From JAWLCQ01 sp041687095 (GTDB taxonomy: Bacteria > Planctomycetota > Phycisphaerae > SM23-33), in contig JAWLCQ010000002.1 in the NCBI GenBank assembly GCA_041687095.1, positions 32,147-96,146 of the forward strand: DNA of 64,000 nt, given 5' to 3'. Below the pieces are notes generated by a model. That model saw only the letters and a program-made list of their open reading frames with translations, had not been told where the DNA came from and searched no databases. The translations under genes and the position numbers were made by a program. This document shows, piece after piece, positions 22,884-32,002 of this stretch (position 1 is the stretch's first letter; every line of letters begins with the position of its first letter).

Positions 22884-25178
22884 TCAGAAAGTCCAGCCGA
22901 ACGTAAAGCTGAAGACCTGCGTGTCGTCCTCGTCGTCCTGGCTCAGCGGCCAGGCGAAGTCGAACGTGAAGGGCACGGGCCCGAAGAACGGGATGATCCA
23001 GCGGATCCCGAACCCGACCGCCGCCCGGTACGTCGTGACCTCGAAGTCGCTCTCCACCGTGCCGGTGTCGAGGAAGACGGCCCCGCGGATGATGTCCTGG
23101 ATGAGCGGGAACGAGTACTCCGTGCCCGCGAACACCATGAACTCCCCGCCGATCGGGTCATCGTTGCCCACGGCGGCCGATCGGGGGCTGATCCCGCGGT
23201 AGTCGAACCCGCGGACGCTCCCCAGCCCCCCGCCGTAGAACCGCTCGAACACGGGGGCATCCCCGAAGATGTAGCCGACGCTCGCCCGCGACGCCAGGAT
23301 GTGCTTGCGGTCCAGCACGTCCGTGTACAGCGTGTGGTACAGTCGGTAGTCCGCCTTCGCGGTGGTGAACGTGAAGTCGCCCACCGTCTGCTCCACCGAC
23401 AGGCGGAGCATGTCGCCCCGCGAGGGGTTCCAGCGGCTGTCGGTGCGACTGCGGATCAGCGCGCCCTCGACGCTCGCCAGCAGGTGCGAGCCCTCCAGTT
23501 CCAGAATCTCGGGGGCCGCATCGGACTCCAGGTCGTCGAGCTTCACGCCCTGGACCCGTCCCGACACCTGCCCATGCCAGCGGTTCTTGAAGGTGTGGCC
23601 CACCGAGACGCTCGTCCCGTACCGCGATTCGAGGTACTTCTCGCGGTCGCGGGTGAACAGGAACAACTGCGTCCCCAGCGAGTAGGGCTTGTCGAACAGG
23701 TAGGGGTTCTCCCAGTCCAGGTGGAACCGCATCATCTCGGTCCCGGGCTCGGCGACGATGCGGAAGGTCTCCCCCGCGCCCTTCCAGGCACGGCCCTCCA
23801 GCACGTCCCGCAGCGAGCCCGGCCAGGCGAGGATGTCGAAGTTCCGCTGCTCAAAGGAGATATTGCCCAGCAGCCCCTGCTGCGAACTCACCCCCACGCC
23901 GATCATGAAATTGGCCGTGCGGCCCTCGCTGACCTCCACCAGCAGCTCCCGCATCCCGGGGGCCTGCCCGATCGGGGTCAGGTTCACCGTCTCGAACAGC
24001 CGTGAGTCCTTCAGTCGCCGCTCCGCCTCCCGGACGGCCGCGAGGTTGAAGAGCTGCTCGGGGTAGACGGTGATTTCGCGGCGGATGACGCGGTCCTGCG
24101 TCAGGGGGTTGCCCCGGATGATCACCTGTCCCAGGCGGTACTGGTCGGACTCGCGGACGGTGATGACGAGGTCCACGACCCCGGGCTCGTCCTGGAAGCG
24201 GCGGGCGGCATCGATGTCGGCGTAGATGTACCCCAGTTCGCCGTAGGTGTTCCGCAGGGCCTCCAGGTCCCGCTGGACCGCCATCGCCGTGTAGAACTCC
24301 CCGGGGTGCAGCTCCATCCGCCGCACCAGCTCCGCGTCGCTGAACAGGGTGTTGCCTTGGAAGACGACCTCGTCGATGCGGTAGCGGGGGCCCTCGCGGA
24401 TGACGAAGGTGAGTTCGACGTCCTTCTTGTCGGGGCTGAACTCCAGCCGCCGGCCGACCTCGGCGTCGAGGAAGCCCTCGCGGATGTAGAGGTTGCGGAG
24501 GGTGTGGACGTCGCGTTCGAGCTGCTCGGCGTCGAGGAACCCGGCGATGATCGGCCAGAGGCGCTCGCGCGTGGCGATCTCGCTCTTGAGCTTGAAGTTT
24601 CCGAAGTACTCGTTGCCCTCGATCTCCAGGTCACGGATGCGGACGCGGGGACCCTCGACGATGCGGTAGACGACGCGGCCCTCGTCGAGCAGGCGGGGAT
24701 CGTAGGTGATCTCGGCGAAGTAGTAGCCCTTCTCGCGGTAGGTCTGGAGGAGGTCGGTGCGGCCCTTCTCGACGCTGTAGGGCTCCAGGGGGGAGCCCTC
24801 GCGGAAGCCCAGGACCTTCCGCAGATCTCCGGTCTCCAGGGCCTTGTTCCCCTCGAAGGTCAGCTCGCCCAGGACGGGGCGCTCCTCGACGAAGAACGTC
24901 ACGAGGACGCCCTGCTCGGTAGGAGTCTTGGCGGCGCGGACGCGATGGAACTGCCCCGTCCCCAGCAGCCGCTGCTGGTCGGCCTGCACGATGGCGTCGT
25001 TGTACAGGTCGCCCGGGCGCGTGCGGACGTTCACGAGGACCGCGTTGTCGCTCAGTCGCTCGTTGCCCACGATGCGGACCTCGCGGACCACGTCCGGGCC
25101 CGTAGGCAGCTCCTGGGCCGCCAGCGTTCCCGCCAGCAGCAGCACCGCCGCCAGTGTCATCCGTCCTCGTGCTCTCAC
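22884..25178 (-). CDS. bamA: Outer-membrane protein assembly factor BamA
   Basis: A 764-residue protein with signal peptide (RMTLAAVLLLAGTLAAQ), POTRA repeats from about residue 27 to 430 (VREVRIVGNERLSD, GELTFEGNKALETGDLRK, RIRDLEIEGNEYFGNFKL, YRIDEVVFQGNTLFSDAELV, LGQVIIRGNPLTQDRVIRRE) and a C-terminal 16-strand barrel with FYGGGLGSVRGFDYRGISPR (the VRGF/Y motif) and terminal Phe (FTFGWTF). It inserts beta-barrels into the outer membrane. The GTG start at 25178 is preceded by AAAGGTGGAG. First gene of the envelope operon. Confidence 0.94.
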   Translation of the reverse strand: MRARGRMTLAAVLLLAGTLAAQELPTGPDVVREVRIVGNERLSDNAVLVNVRTRPGDLYNDAIVQADQQRLLGTGQFHRVRAAKTPTEQGVLVTFFVEERPVLGELTFEGNKALETGDLRKVLGFREGSPLEPYSVEKGRTDLLQTYREKGYYFAEITYDPRLLDEGRVVYRIVEGPRVRIRDLEIEGNEYFGNFKLKSEIATRERLWPIIAGFLDAEQLERDVHTLRNLYIREGFLDAEVGRRLEFSPDKKDVELTFVIREGPRYRIDEVVFQGNTLFSDAELVRRMELHPGEFYTAMAVQRDLEALRNTYGELGYIYADIDAARRFQDEPGVVDLVITVRESDQYRLGQVIIRGNPLTQDRVIRREITVYPEQLFNLAAVREAERRLKDSRLFETVNLTPIGQAPGMRELLVEVSEGRTANFMIGVGVSSQQGLLGNISFEQRNFDILAWPGSLRDVLEGRAWKGAGETFRIVAEPGTEMMRFHLDWENPYLFDKPYSLGTQLFLFTRDREKYLESRYGTSVSVGHTFKNRWHGQVSGRVQGVKLDDLESDAAPEILELEGSHLLASVEGALIRSRTDSRWNPSRGDMLRLSVEQTVGDFTFTTAKADYRLYHTLYTDVLDRKHILASRASVGYIFGDAPVFERFYGGGLGSVRGFDYRGISPRSAAVGNDDPIGGEFMVFAGTEYSFPLIQDIIRGAVFLDTGTVESDFEVTTYRAAVGFGIRWIIPFFGPVPFTFDFAWPLSQDDEDDTQVFSFTFGWTF

Positions 25179-25387
25179 GTCGTGCTCCACCTTTCCCGGC
25201 GGTGCGGTGGCGCGCGGAGCGGCCGCGCGCAAACCCACCCCCGACCGGCTGCGGAACGTACCCCCCCGAGACCCGGAAGTCAAGCAATCCGCCGTCCTCG
25301 ATCTGCGGTGCTTGATTTTTCGGTTCGCCCCGGATACTACTCCGCGCACACCCAACACAGGCTTGCCCGTTTAGAAGGAGAGTCCGC

Positions 25388-27052
25388 ATGCACCGTTTCG
25401 GCGCTGACCTGTCCCGCCTGCGTAACGCCCGTACGCTCCGCGCGTCGTCCTGGGACCCCACCGGCCGCAACCGCGATAACTGGATCATCCCCCCCGGGGA
25501 GTCCCGCGTGCTCGCGGACCTCTCGGGCCCCGGGTGCATCACGCACATCTGGACCGCCCAGCCCGCCCGCTTCCGCCGCTGCGTCCTCCGCTTCACCTGG
25601 GACGACGGCCCCTCCCCCAGCGTCCTGGCGCCCGTGGGCGACTTCTTCTGCCTGGGCCACGAGTTGGTCAACTCCTTCCAGAACGCCCTGTTCTCGGGCT
25701 CGACCAACCGCCCCAACCAGTTCAACGTCGGGGTGGGGCTCAACTGCTACGTCCCCATGCCCTTCCGCCGCCGCGCCCTGCTCGAGATCGTCAACGAGAG
25801 CGACGAGCCCCATCCGATGTGGTTCTACGTCGACTACGAGCGCCACGACGAGCCCCCCGCGGAGGACGTCGGCTACTTCCACGCCGAGTTCCGCCGCACC
25901 TGCCCCTTCGGGGGGTGGGGCCCGGAGATCCTCGTCAACACCCCCCAGGCCGACGCCCCCAACGAGAAGGAGATCGCCTGGAGGAACAACTACGTCATCC
26001 TCGACACCCAGGGCCGCGGGCACTACATCGGGTGCAACCTCTCCGTCACCAACTTCCAGGGCACCTGGTGGGGCGAGGGCGATGACATGATCTGGGTGGA
26101 CGGCTACCACTGGCCGCCCGACCTCCACGGGACCGGCAGCGAGGACTACCTCGGGCACGCCTGGGGCATGCAGGCCAACGCCTTCCTCCGCAACGGCACG
26201 TCCCTGCACGAGGCCCACACCGGGGGCTACCAGACGAGCTACGTCCTGCACCTGGAGAACCCGGTGCACTTCCGCGAGCAGATCAAGGTCACGATCGAGC
26301 ACGGCCATGCCAACCACCTCGCCAACGAGATGAGTTCCACCGCCTACTGGTACGCCGCCGCCCCCACCCGCGTCGCCCCGCTGCCCCCCGTCGCGAAGCG
26401 CCTCCCCGTCCCGCGAGACAACCAGGGCCGCTGGCTGCACGACCGTAAGCGGCAGTGCCCGGGCGCCCCCGTCGAGGTGACCCCCGAGATGGAGGCGATG
26501 AAGGCCTCCTGGGCCAAGCTGCACCCCACGCTCCCCCCCGTCGAGGCCAAGTGGTTCTCCCCCTTCCTCCGCTGCTGGCGGATCTCCGAGCTGCGCCCTC
26601 GCCCCCGCGGGGGCGTACGAAACGCCCCGCCCGTGGGGCTCGGGGACGCGACGCTCGGCTGGCAGCCCCTGCCGGCCGACACCGCGGGCTTCGTCAACGT
26701 GCACGACGCCGTGGCCCTGCAGGACGGAGTGGTGTACCTCGCGACGCGGGTGCGGGTGGACCGGGCGGGGACCTGGAACCTCCACGTCGGGCACGACGGG
26801 GGCGTCCGCGCCTTCCTCGATGGCCGCGAGGTCCTGTGTACGGAGGGAACGGTGAACCCCGCGCCCACGCTGCGGTCCCAGGCGCCGATGGACCTGCACC
26901 CCGGGGAGCACGAGATCGTCATTGCCCTCGACACCGATCAGGGCCGCGGCTGGGGCGTCTTCGCCCGCCTGGAGATCCCGCCCGGGCACCGCAAAGGCAA
27001 GGCCGCCTTCCCCGCCGAACCGCTCTGCGACACCCGGGCGGGCAAAGAGTAG
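25388..27052 (+). CDS. GH172 / DUF2961 family glycoside hydrolase
   Basis: A 554-residue protein. The DUF2961 core runs to about residue 345: GRNRDNWIIPPGESRVLADL, GPGCITHIWTAQ, VGDFFCLGHELVNSF, FYVDYERHDE, GEGDDMIWVDG and HGTGSEDYLGHAWG. In characterised GH172 enzymes acidic residues in these last two segments are catalytic and the substrates are fructo- or arabinofuranosides; the substrate here is unknown. The C-terminal 140 residues look like a PA14/beta-sandwich sugar-binding domain (WNLHVGHDGGVRAFLDGREV). No signal peptide is visible. Ribosome site GAAGGAGAG; divergent from bamA. Confidence 0.83.
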   Translation: MHRFGADLSRLRNARTLRASSWDPTGRNRDNWIIPPGESRVLADLSGPGCITHIWTAQPARFRRCVLRFTWDDGPSPSVLAPVGDFFCLGHELVNSFQNALFSGSTNRPNQFNVGVGLNCYVPMPFRRRALLEIVNESDEPHPMWFYVDYERHDEPPAEDVGYFHAEFRRTCPFGGWGPEILVNTPQADAPNEKEIAWRNNYVILDTQGRGHYIGCNLSVTNFQGTWWGEGDDMIWVDGYHWPPDLHGTGSEDYLGHAWGMQANAFLRNGTSLHEAHTGGYQTSYVLHLENPVHFREQIKVTIEHGHANHLANEMSSTAYWYAAAPTRVAPLPPVAKRLPVPRDNQGRWLHDRKRQCPGAPVEVTPEMEAMKASWAKLHPTLPPVEAKWFSPFLRCWRISELRPRPRGGVRNAPPVGLGDATLGWQPLPADTAGFVNVHDAVALQDGVVYLATRVRVDRAGTWNLHVGHDGGVRAFLDGREVLCTEGTVNPAPTLRSQAPMDLHPGEHEIVIALDTDQGRGWGVFARLEIPPGHRKGKAAFPAEPLCDTRAGKE

Positions 27053-27157
27053 TCCCAGGGCCATCGTGTCTTGACGCTTGTGAAGGGCGGGGCGGGAGCG
27101 TAAAGTGACTCACAAACCACGTCAGTCGGCATCATGTCGGCTAGAAGGAGTGACGGT

Positions 27158-27496
27158 ATGGCGAATCTGAGTTTTGACGCATCGATCGGGGCCATTCTGC
27201 TGGTGTTCTACCTCTATCTGTTGGTCCGCCCGCAGTACGTCCGCCGGCAGTTCCCGTTCCTCATCGGGGCCGGGGCCATCGTCCTGAACCTGCTGCTCAT
27301 CGGGATTCTCGTTGCCGCCGGGGCCAATCGCACCGTGATCGGGATCTTCGCCATCCTGCTGAACACGATCGCCCTGCTGGGTGGCCTGCTGGCGTGCTAC
27401 GGCGGCACGTTGCCGGGCGGCGTGGAGCAGATGGTCAACCGGACGAGCCCGCCCCCGATGGGCCCCCCGCCCACGGGCGGCACACCGCAGGCATGA
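27158..27496 (+). CDS. Small integral membrane protein of unknown function
   Basis: A 112-residue protein with about three hydrophobic helices (IGAILLVFYLYLLVRPQYV, LIGAGAIVLNLLLIGILVAA, IGIFAILLNTIALLGGLLAC) and a Pro/Gly-rich cytoplasm-type tail. Ribosome site AGAAGGAG 7 bases before ATG 27158; an upstream ATG (27134) lies before that site. I do not recognise the family. Confidence 0.7.
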   Translation: MANLSFDASIGAILLVFYLYLLVRPQYVRRQFPFLIGAGAIVLNLLLIGILVAAGANRTVIGIFAILLNTIALLGGLLACYGGTLPGGVEQMVNRTSPPPMGPPPTGGTPQA

Positions 27497-27986
27497 TGAG
27501 CGAACGGAACGATCCCACGCGCTCGTCGCCCCGCGTCTCATCCGCTCCGTAGCACCCCTCGATCCCCAGGTGCAAGGCAGGGTGTCACCCGCAAGCGGCG
27601 CTGTCGGCTGCTTGCGGGTGACAACCCGCGGACGGTTACGAGGTCTCGTAACCGTTCCTGCGGTGCCATCGCAAAGCGTCTTCTCTTCGTGGCGTGGGCA
27701 CAAGCGCCCATGCGTCCCACGGACCTCTTGCGCGTGGCGGAAGACCCAGAGCAGGGGGAGCCGCCCCTTGTGATGCACCGGCGGGATGCCCCTCGACCTG
27801 CCGATGGCCGTGACCGTTCTTCACAACCCGCACCCGAATCCGGCGCTCCCCCCCGCTGCGTCACCCCAATAAAACGAGCAGGGATGCAGCGGACGCACGG
27901 AATGGAGGTCGTCCATCTTGATCCCGTGCATCCCCTGCATCCCTGCTCGCGTTTGCGGGAGGTGTAGTTGGGGGGGGGGCGGAGAG
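27497..27986. repeat. Intergenic mosaic of palindromic repeats
   Basis: 490 bases with no credible gene. It holds a 14-bp stem with a 13-base loop (TGTCACCCGCAAGC 27583-27596 / GCTTGCGGGTGACA 27610-27623). Next is an almost perfect 24-base palindrome (ACGGTTACGAG 27632-27642, GT, CTCGTAACCGT to 27655). Last is a 15-base inverted pair CGAGCAGGGATGCAG (27875-27889) / CTGCATCCCTGCTCG (27935-27949). The last is related to a stretch at 38379-38412 (family F). Confidence 0.75.
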
Positions 27987-28790
27987 CTACCGCCTCCGCC
28001 GCAGGAGGCCAACCGCCCCAAGGCCCAGGATCGCCAGCGTCGCGGGCTCGGGGACGATGAGCTTGTCCTTGCGAACCTCCGCCTTCTGGAACCCGGGGAT
28101 CACGAAGTCCCACTGGAACGCCCACTCCACGTCGCCCGGGCCCACGGGCCCGGCCGTGTCGCTCAGCGTCGTCGCCGACCCGTCATTGAGCGAGTCGAGG
28201 ATCGTCGAGGAGATGCCAACGGCGTAATGGCTGGGAGCGGCGAGGGTCACCGTCTCGCTCGCCCACGAGCTGCCCCCGTCGGTCTGGTACACGCGGTTGC
28301 TGCCGATCTGGATCTCCCCGCTGTCGTCATCGGCCGTCCCGCCCACGTCCAGGTTGCAGTACTGGAAGAGGTGGAACTCCATCGGGGTGGCGGTATCGTT
28401 CCAGATCTCGACGATCTCGGCGATGTCGGAGCTGCCGCTGCCGATCGCCCCTCCGTCGAGGCTCACCGTGAGCATCATCGTGAAGCTCGGGCCCGCGTAC
28501 TCCAGGTACACGTAGTCGCTGCCCACCGGCAGGATGAACGGGGTCCCGAGCGAGTCGATCGACTGCTCCGGGCCCGTGGGACCCACGCGATACCAGAACC
28601 ACTGGCGGAAGAGGTGCTGGACCCCATCCACAACCCAGTCGTACATGCCCGCGTTGGACGTGGGGTCGATCCGTACCGTCGAGTTGTCGTTGCTGAGGAC
28701 GATCTCCGCCGAGGAGATCCCGGCTGGGAGGACCAGGGCGGCCACCAGGACCAGCCCGGCCCACCCTGCGATTCTGCGATGTGCGTTCAT
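27987..28790 (-). CDS. PEP-CTERM sorting-signal protein
   Basis: A 267-residue exported protein with signal peptide (RIAGWAGLVLVAALVLPAGI-SSAE). It has a beta-rich body with FRQWFWYRVGPTGPEQSID, and a C-terminal PEP-CTERM signal: VPEPATLAILGLGAVGLLRR-RR (Pro-Glu-Pro, hydrophobic helix, Arg cluster). Such proteins are recognised by an exosortase and probably surface-attached; no exosortase gene is in the window. It is a paralog of the next gene upstream (same QWFWYR.G.TG.EQSID block). Ribosome site GGAAGAGG. Confidence 0.85.
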   Translation of the reverse strand: MNAHRRIAGWAGLVLVAALVLPAGISSAEIVLSNDNSTVRIDPTSNAGMYDWVVDGVQHLFRQWFWYRVGPTGPEQSIDSLGTPFILPVGSDYVYLEYAGPSFTMMLTVSLDGGAIGSGSSDIAEIVEIWNDTATPMEFHLFQYCNLDVGGTADDDSGEIQIGSNRVYQTDGGSSWASETVTLAAPSHYAVGISSTILDSLNDGSATTLSDTAGPVGPGDVEWAFQWDFVIPGFQKAEVRKDKLIVPEPATLAILGLGAVGLLRRRR

Positions 28791-29046
28791 TGCCTCTTCC
28801 TTTTTAATGCCATGCCGGTTGCCGCCTGCGGTGCGACCCGCCGCCAACCTGCAGGTTCCCTCGCTCTGCGACTCCACATACCGCCCCGCAAACCGGGACG
28901 ATGTTCCGAAATGCCGTTCTCCACGCCTCGCGGGGCTCCTCTGGATGGCCCCACGCGCTTCCGCCAAACCACGCGGATCGCCGAGCAAAGCACGCCCCTG
29001 TGATGGGCAGGCGCTTTGTTCCGCGCGTTCTCCGCGGCAGGACGGA

Positions 29047-29892
29047 TTAGTTCAACCGGCGGCCGCGACGACGCAGCAGGGCGGCGAATCCGACCGCCAG
29101 CAGCGACAGCGTCGCGGGCTCGGGGACGTTGAACATGTCCGGGCTGATCGTCTTGGCCTTGCTGATCGAGAGCGTCTCGCCCGGGGCCAGCGTGTGGTCC
29201 CACTGGAAGGCCCAGGTCACGTTGCCCTGCCCCAGCGGGCCGGCGAAGTCGTTCAGCGTCGTCGGGGACGCGTCGTTCAGCGAATCGACGATCTCGGGGA
29301 AGTAGGCGACCTGGAAGTGGTTCGGGAAACTGCTCACCACCGACTCGCTCGCCGAATAGAGGCTCCCATCCTGCTGGGCGCGGTTGCCCCCGACGATCTG
29401 CCCGTAGTCCCCGGCAATCACGTTGTCGAGGTTCAGGTCCACGTACTGGAAGAAATGCAGGTCCATCACGGATCCCGACACGTTCGTCAGCTCGATCTGC
29501 TCCGTCACGCTCGCCCGGTTGGACCCCGGTGCGTTGCCGCGGAGGATGAACCGCAGGTTCACCAGCAGGTCCGCCCCGGCGTACTGGATGTCCATGATGT
29601 CGGGGTTCGGATCGCCATTTCCGTTCTGTGTGCTGAATGTCGGGGTCGCGAGGGTGTCGATGGACTGCTCCCCGCCCGTGCTCCCGATGCGATACCAGAA
29701 CCACTGCTGCACCAAGTGGTCCGTGCCGTCCACGTACCAGTCGAACATGCCCGCATCGGAGGCCGGGTCAAAGTAGGCCTGGGAATTGCGGTCCTGGAGC
29801 AGAATCGGTTCCGCGACGGCCGCCCCGGTCAATACCAGCAGGGCCGCCGCGCCCACGAGTCCGTACACTGTGTTTCTCACGTTGCGCCCCAT
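29047..29892 (-). CDS. PEP-CTERM sorting-signal protein, paralog of the preceding gene
   Basis: A 281-residue protein: signal peptide (VYGLVGAAALLVLTGAAVAE), body with QQWFWYRIGSTGGEQSIDTL, HFFQYVDLNLDN and WAFQWDHTLAPGE, and C-terminal VPEPATLSLLAVGFAALLRR-RGRR. It is clearly homologous to the 27987-28790 product along its length, which suggests a tandem duplication. ATG 29892 is behind GGACGGAGAG. An in-frame ATG at 30174, with a strong AGGAGG and a promoter, would add 94 Arg-rich residues in front of the signal peptide; I judge that start unlikely. Confidence 0.85.
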   Translation of the reverse strand: MGRNVRNTVYGLVGAAALLVLTGAAVAEPILLQDRNSQAYFDPASDAGMFDWYVDGTDHLVQQWFWYRIGSTGGEQSIDTLATPTFSTQNGNGDPNPDIMDIQYAGADLLVNLRFILRGNAPGSNRASVTEQIELTNVSGSVMDLHFFQYVDLNLDNVIAGDYGQIVGGNRAQQDGSLYSASESVVSSFPNHFQVAYFPEIVDSLNDASPTTLNDFAGPLGQGNVTWAFQWDHTLAPGETLSISKAKTISPDMFNVPEPATLSLLAVGFAALLRRRGRRLN

Positions 29893-30401
29893 GAAGCTCT
29901 CCGTCCTTTCCTTCCGTCGAATGCCGATGCGTGGTCCCACGACCTGCGCGCAAACCAACACAATAACCGCGTTACGTTGATCGAATGGAGCGCGAGCGGG
30001 TCGGATCCTCGCACACCACGTCTTCCAGGCACATCTGCCGCCTGGCCGGCGAGCGTCGCGACGCCCGAGATGGGCGAAGCGGCAATGAGTACAGCCTCCT
30101 CCCCGACGGCTTGGGCAAAACGAGCGAGCATCCAAGCGAGCTCCAGGCTCAGGAGCCGCGCGCCGGTTCGTCATTACACCTCCTACTCTATGTGCGACAG
30201 TCTTTTTGTCAAGTCTCAATCCGCAGGAAACCGTGTAAAGATTGGAATAATCCACGGATCTACGGGAGTTACCGTACGTCCCGGGCCCTTATCCCGCCGT
30301 CCGTTACGCAGGGGCTTCCCCCGTGGGGGCGATGCGGTACAATGCCTCCAGCCCGGCCGAGGCGATCGCGGCCGGCACACACCCCAGCAAGGAGTCCGCC
30401 C
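29893..30401. other. Long divergent intergenic region
   Basis: 509 bases between a PEP-CTERM gene and a sulfatase gene. It contains a minus-strand promoter (30185-30212), a perfect Shine-Dalgarno AGGAGG at about 30178-30183 with ATG 30174, and on the plus strand a TACAAT (30338-30343) that could be a -10 for the sulfatase. A lower-GC stretch covers about 30175-30270. A short leader peptide or leader RNA is possible. Confidence 0.5.
30185..30212 (-). promoter_or_regulatory. Sigma-70-like promoter upstream of the PEP-CTERM gene
   Basis: On the minus strand TTGACA (complement of 30207-30212), a 16-base spacer and TAGAGT (complement of 30185-30190). It lies about 300 bases upstream of the chosen start at 29892, so a long 5' leader would result. 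Confidence 0.5.
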
Positions 30402-31880
30402 ATGAAGGCCGTCATGGTGATGTTCGACACGCTCAACCGCCGCATGCTGCCCCCCTACGGGTGCGACTGGACGAAGATGCCCAATTTCCAGCGCCTCGCG
30501 CAGCGAAGCGTCACCTTCGACAACGCCTACGTGGGCTCCATGCCCTGCATGCCCGCCCGCCGCGAGCTGCACACCGGGCGGTACAACTTCCTCCACCGCT
30601 CCTGGGGCCCCCTGGAGCCCTTCGACGATTCCACCCCCGAACTCCTGTGGCGACACGGGGTCTACACGCACCTGTCCACCGACCACTACCACTACTTCGA
30701 GGACGGAGGCGCCACCTACCAGTCCCGCTACCGCACGTGGGACTTCTCCCGCGGGCACGAGGGCGACCCGTGGATCGGCCAGGTCGCCGAGCCCGAGAGG
30801 GTCCCCTGCCTCGCCGACCGCGGAACCTCCGAGCGGTGGCGGCAGGACTTCGTCAACCGCCCGTTCATGGCCCGCGAGGAACTCCAGCCCCAGGCGAAGA
30901 CCTTCGCCGCCGGGCTCGACTTCCTCCGCCGCAACCACGACCAGGACTCGTGGTTCCTCCACATCGAGACCTTCGACCCCCACGAGCCGTTCTTCACCCA
31001 GCAGCACTACAAGGACCTCTACCCCCACGACTACGAGGGCCCCCGCTTCGACTGGCCGACCTACGGGCCCGTCACCGAGACGCCCGAGCAGGTCGCCCAC
31101 TGCCGCTACGAGTACGCCGCCCTCCTGAGCATGTGCGACGCGTACCTCGGCAAGGTCCTGGACCTCTTCGACGAGTACGGCCTGTGGGAGGACACGATGC
31201 TCATCGTGAACACCGACCACGGGTTCCTCCTGGGCGAGCACGACTGTTGGGCCAAGTGCTGGGCGCCGTTCTACCAGGAGGTCGCCCACATGCCGCTGTT
31301 CGTCTGGGACCCGCGGACGCGCGTCCACGACGTCCACCGCCAGGCCCTCGTGCAGACCATCGACCTGCCCGCGACGCTGCTGGACTTCTTCAACGTCGCT
31401 CTCCCCCCCGACATGCAGGGCGTGCCCCTGCGGCAGACGATCCTCGACGACACTCCGGTCCGCTCGGCCGCCCTGTTCGGGCTCTACGGGGCGCAGGTGA
31501 ACGTCACCGACGGGCGGTACGTCTACATGCGCGGGCCCGCGGACCGGGCGAGCAATGGCCCGCTGTACCAGTACACCCACATGCCCACGCACATGACCTC
31601 CCGCTTCAGCGTGGAGGAGATGCGGACGCTGGAGAAGGGCCCGGCGTTCTCGTTCACCAAGGGCTGCCCGACGATGCGCCTCAACGGGGGCTGCTGGGTC
31701 CGCGACCCGAACATGCCCGCCCTGCAGACGTACCTCTTCGACCTCGAAAGCGACTACGAGCAGCGGACGCCCATCGACGACCCGGCCATCGAGCAGCGGA
31801 TGATCGACCACCTCGTCCGCCTCATGAAATGGAACGACGCCCCCCGCGAGCAGTTCCAGCGCCTGGGCCTTCCCTTCTGA
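30402..31880 (+). CDS. Sulfatase (formylglycine type), 1 of 3
   Basis: A 492-residue alkaline-phosphatase-superfamily sulfatase. C49 in the signature CMPARRELHTGR (C-x-P-x-R) would be converted to formylglycine. Metal-site motifs: VMFDTLNRR at the N-terminus, and NTDHGFLLGEHDCWAK. No signal peptide: the metal-binding strand starts at residue 2, so it is probably cytoplasmic. Substrate unknown; sulfated glycans are the usual guess. Ribosome site AAGGAG 7 bases before ATG. No maturation enzyme is nearby. Confidence 0.9.
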   Translation: MKAVMVMFDTLNRRMLPPYGCDWTKMPNFQRLAQRSVTFDNAYVGSMPCMPARRELHTGRYNFLHRSWGPLEPFDDSTPELLWRHGVYTHLSTDHYHYFEDGGATYQSRYRTWDFSRGHEGDPWIGQVAEPERVPCLADRGTSERWRQDFVNRPFMAREELQPQAKTFAAGLDFLRRNHDQDSWFLHIETFDPHEPFFTQQHYKDLYPHDYEGPRFDWPTYGPVTETPEQVAHCRYEYAALLSMCDAYLGKVLDLFDEYGLWEDTMLIVNTDHGFLLGEHDCWAKCWAPFYQEVAHMPLFVWDPRTRVHDVHRQALVQTIDLPATLLDFFNVALPPDMQGVPLRQTILDDTPVRSAALFGLYGAQVNVTDGRYVYMRGPADRASNGPLYQYTHMPTHMTSRFSVEEMRTLEKGPAFSFTKGCPTMRLNGGCWVRDPNMPALQTYLFDLESDYEQRTPIDDPAIEQRMIDHLVRLMKWNDAPREQFQRLGLPF

Positions 31881-31943
31881 TCGGGGATGAACGCGGATGA
31901 CACCGAGTCCCCATTGCGCGACACCGCGCGGCAGCGGGCAATG

Positions 31944-31971
31944 CCCACGGGGCGCTGTCCAGCCCCGTGGG
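31944..31971 (+). repeat. Family G hairpin between convergent genes, copy 1
   Basis: CCCACGGGGC, loop GCTGTCCA, GCCCCGTGGG: a perfect 10-bp stem. The element extends to about 45 bases in common with the reverse complement of 41756-41803 (CAATGCCCACGGG... and GTGGGACGG.GT.GG). It may also serve as a terminator for the sulfatase gene. Confidence 0.8.
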
Positions 31972-32002
31972 ACGGGGTCGGGCGCCCGAGGGCGTTGATG
32001 GT

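Noticed and set aside
29893..30174. A 94-residue N-terminal extension of the PEP-CTERM protein from ATG 30174
   Set aside because: It would bury the signal peptide and has an Arg/Cys-rich composition typical of non-coding frames; ATG 29892 with its own ribosome site is better. Kept as a finding because of the strong promoter and AGGAGG.
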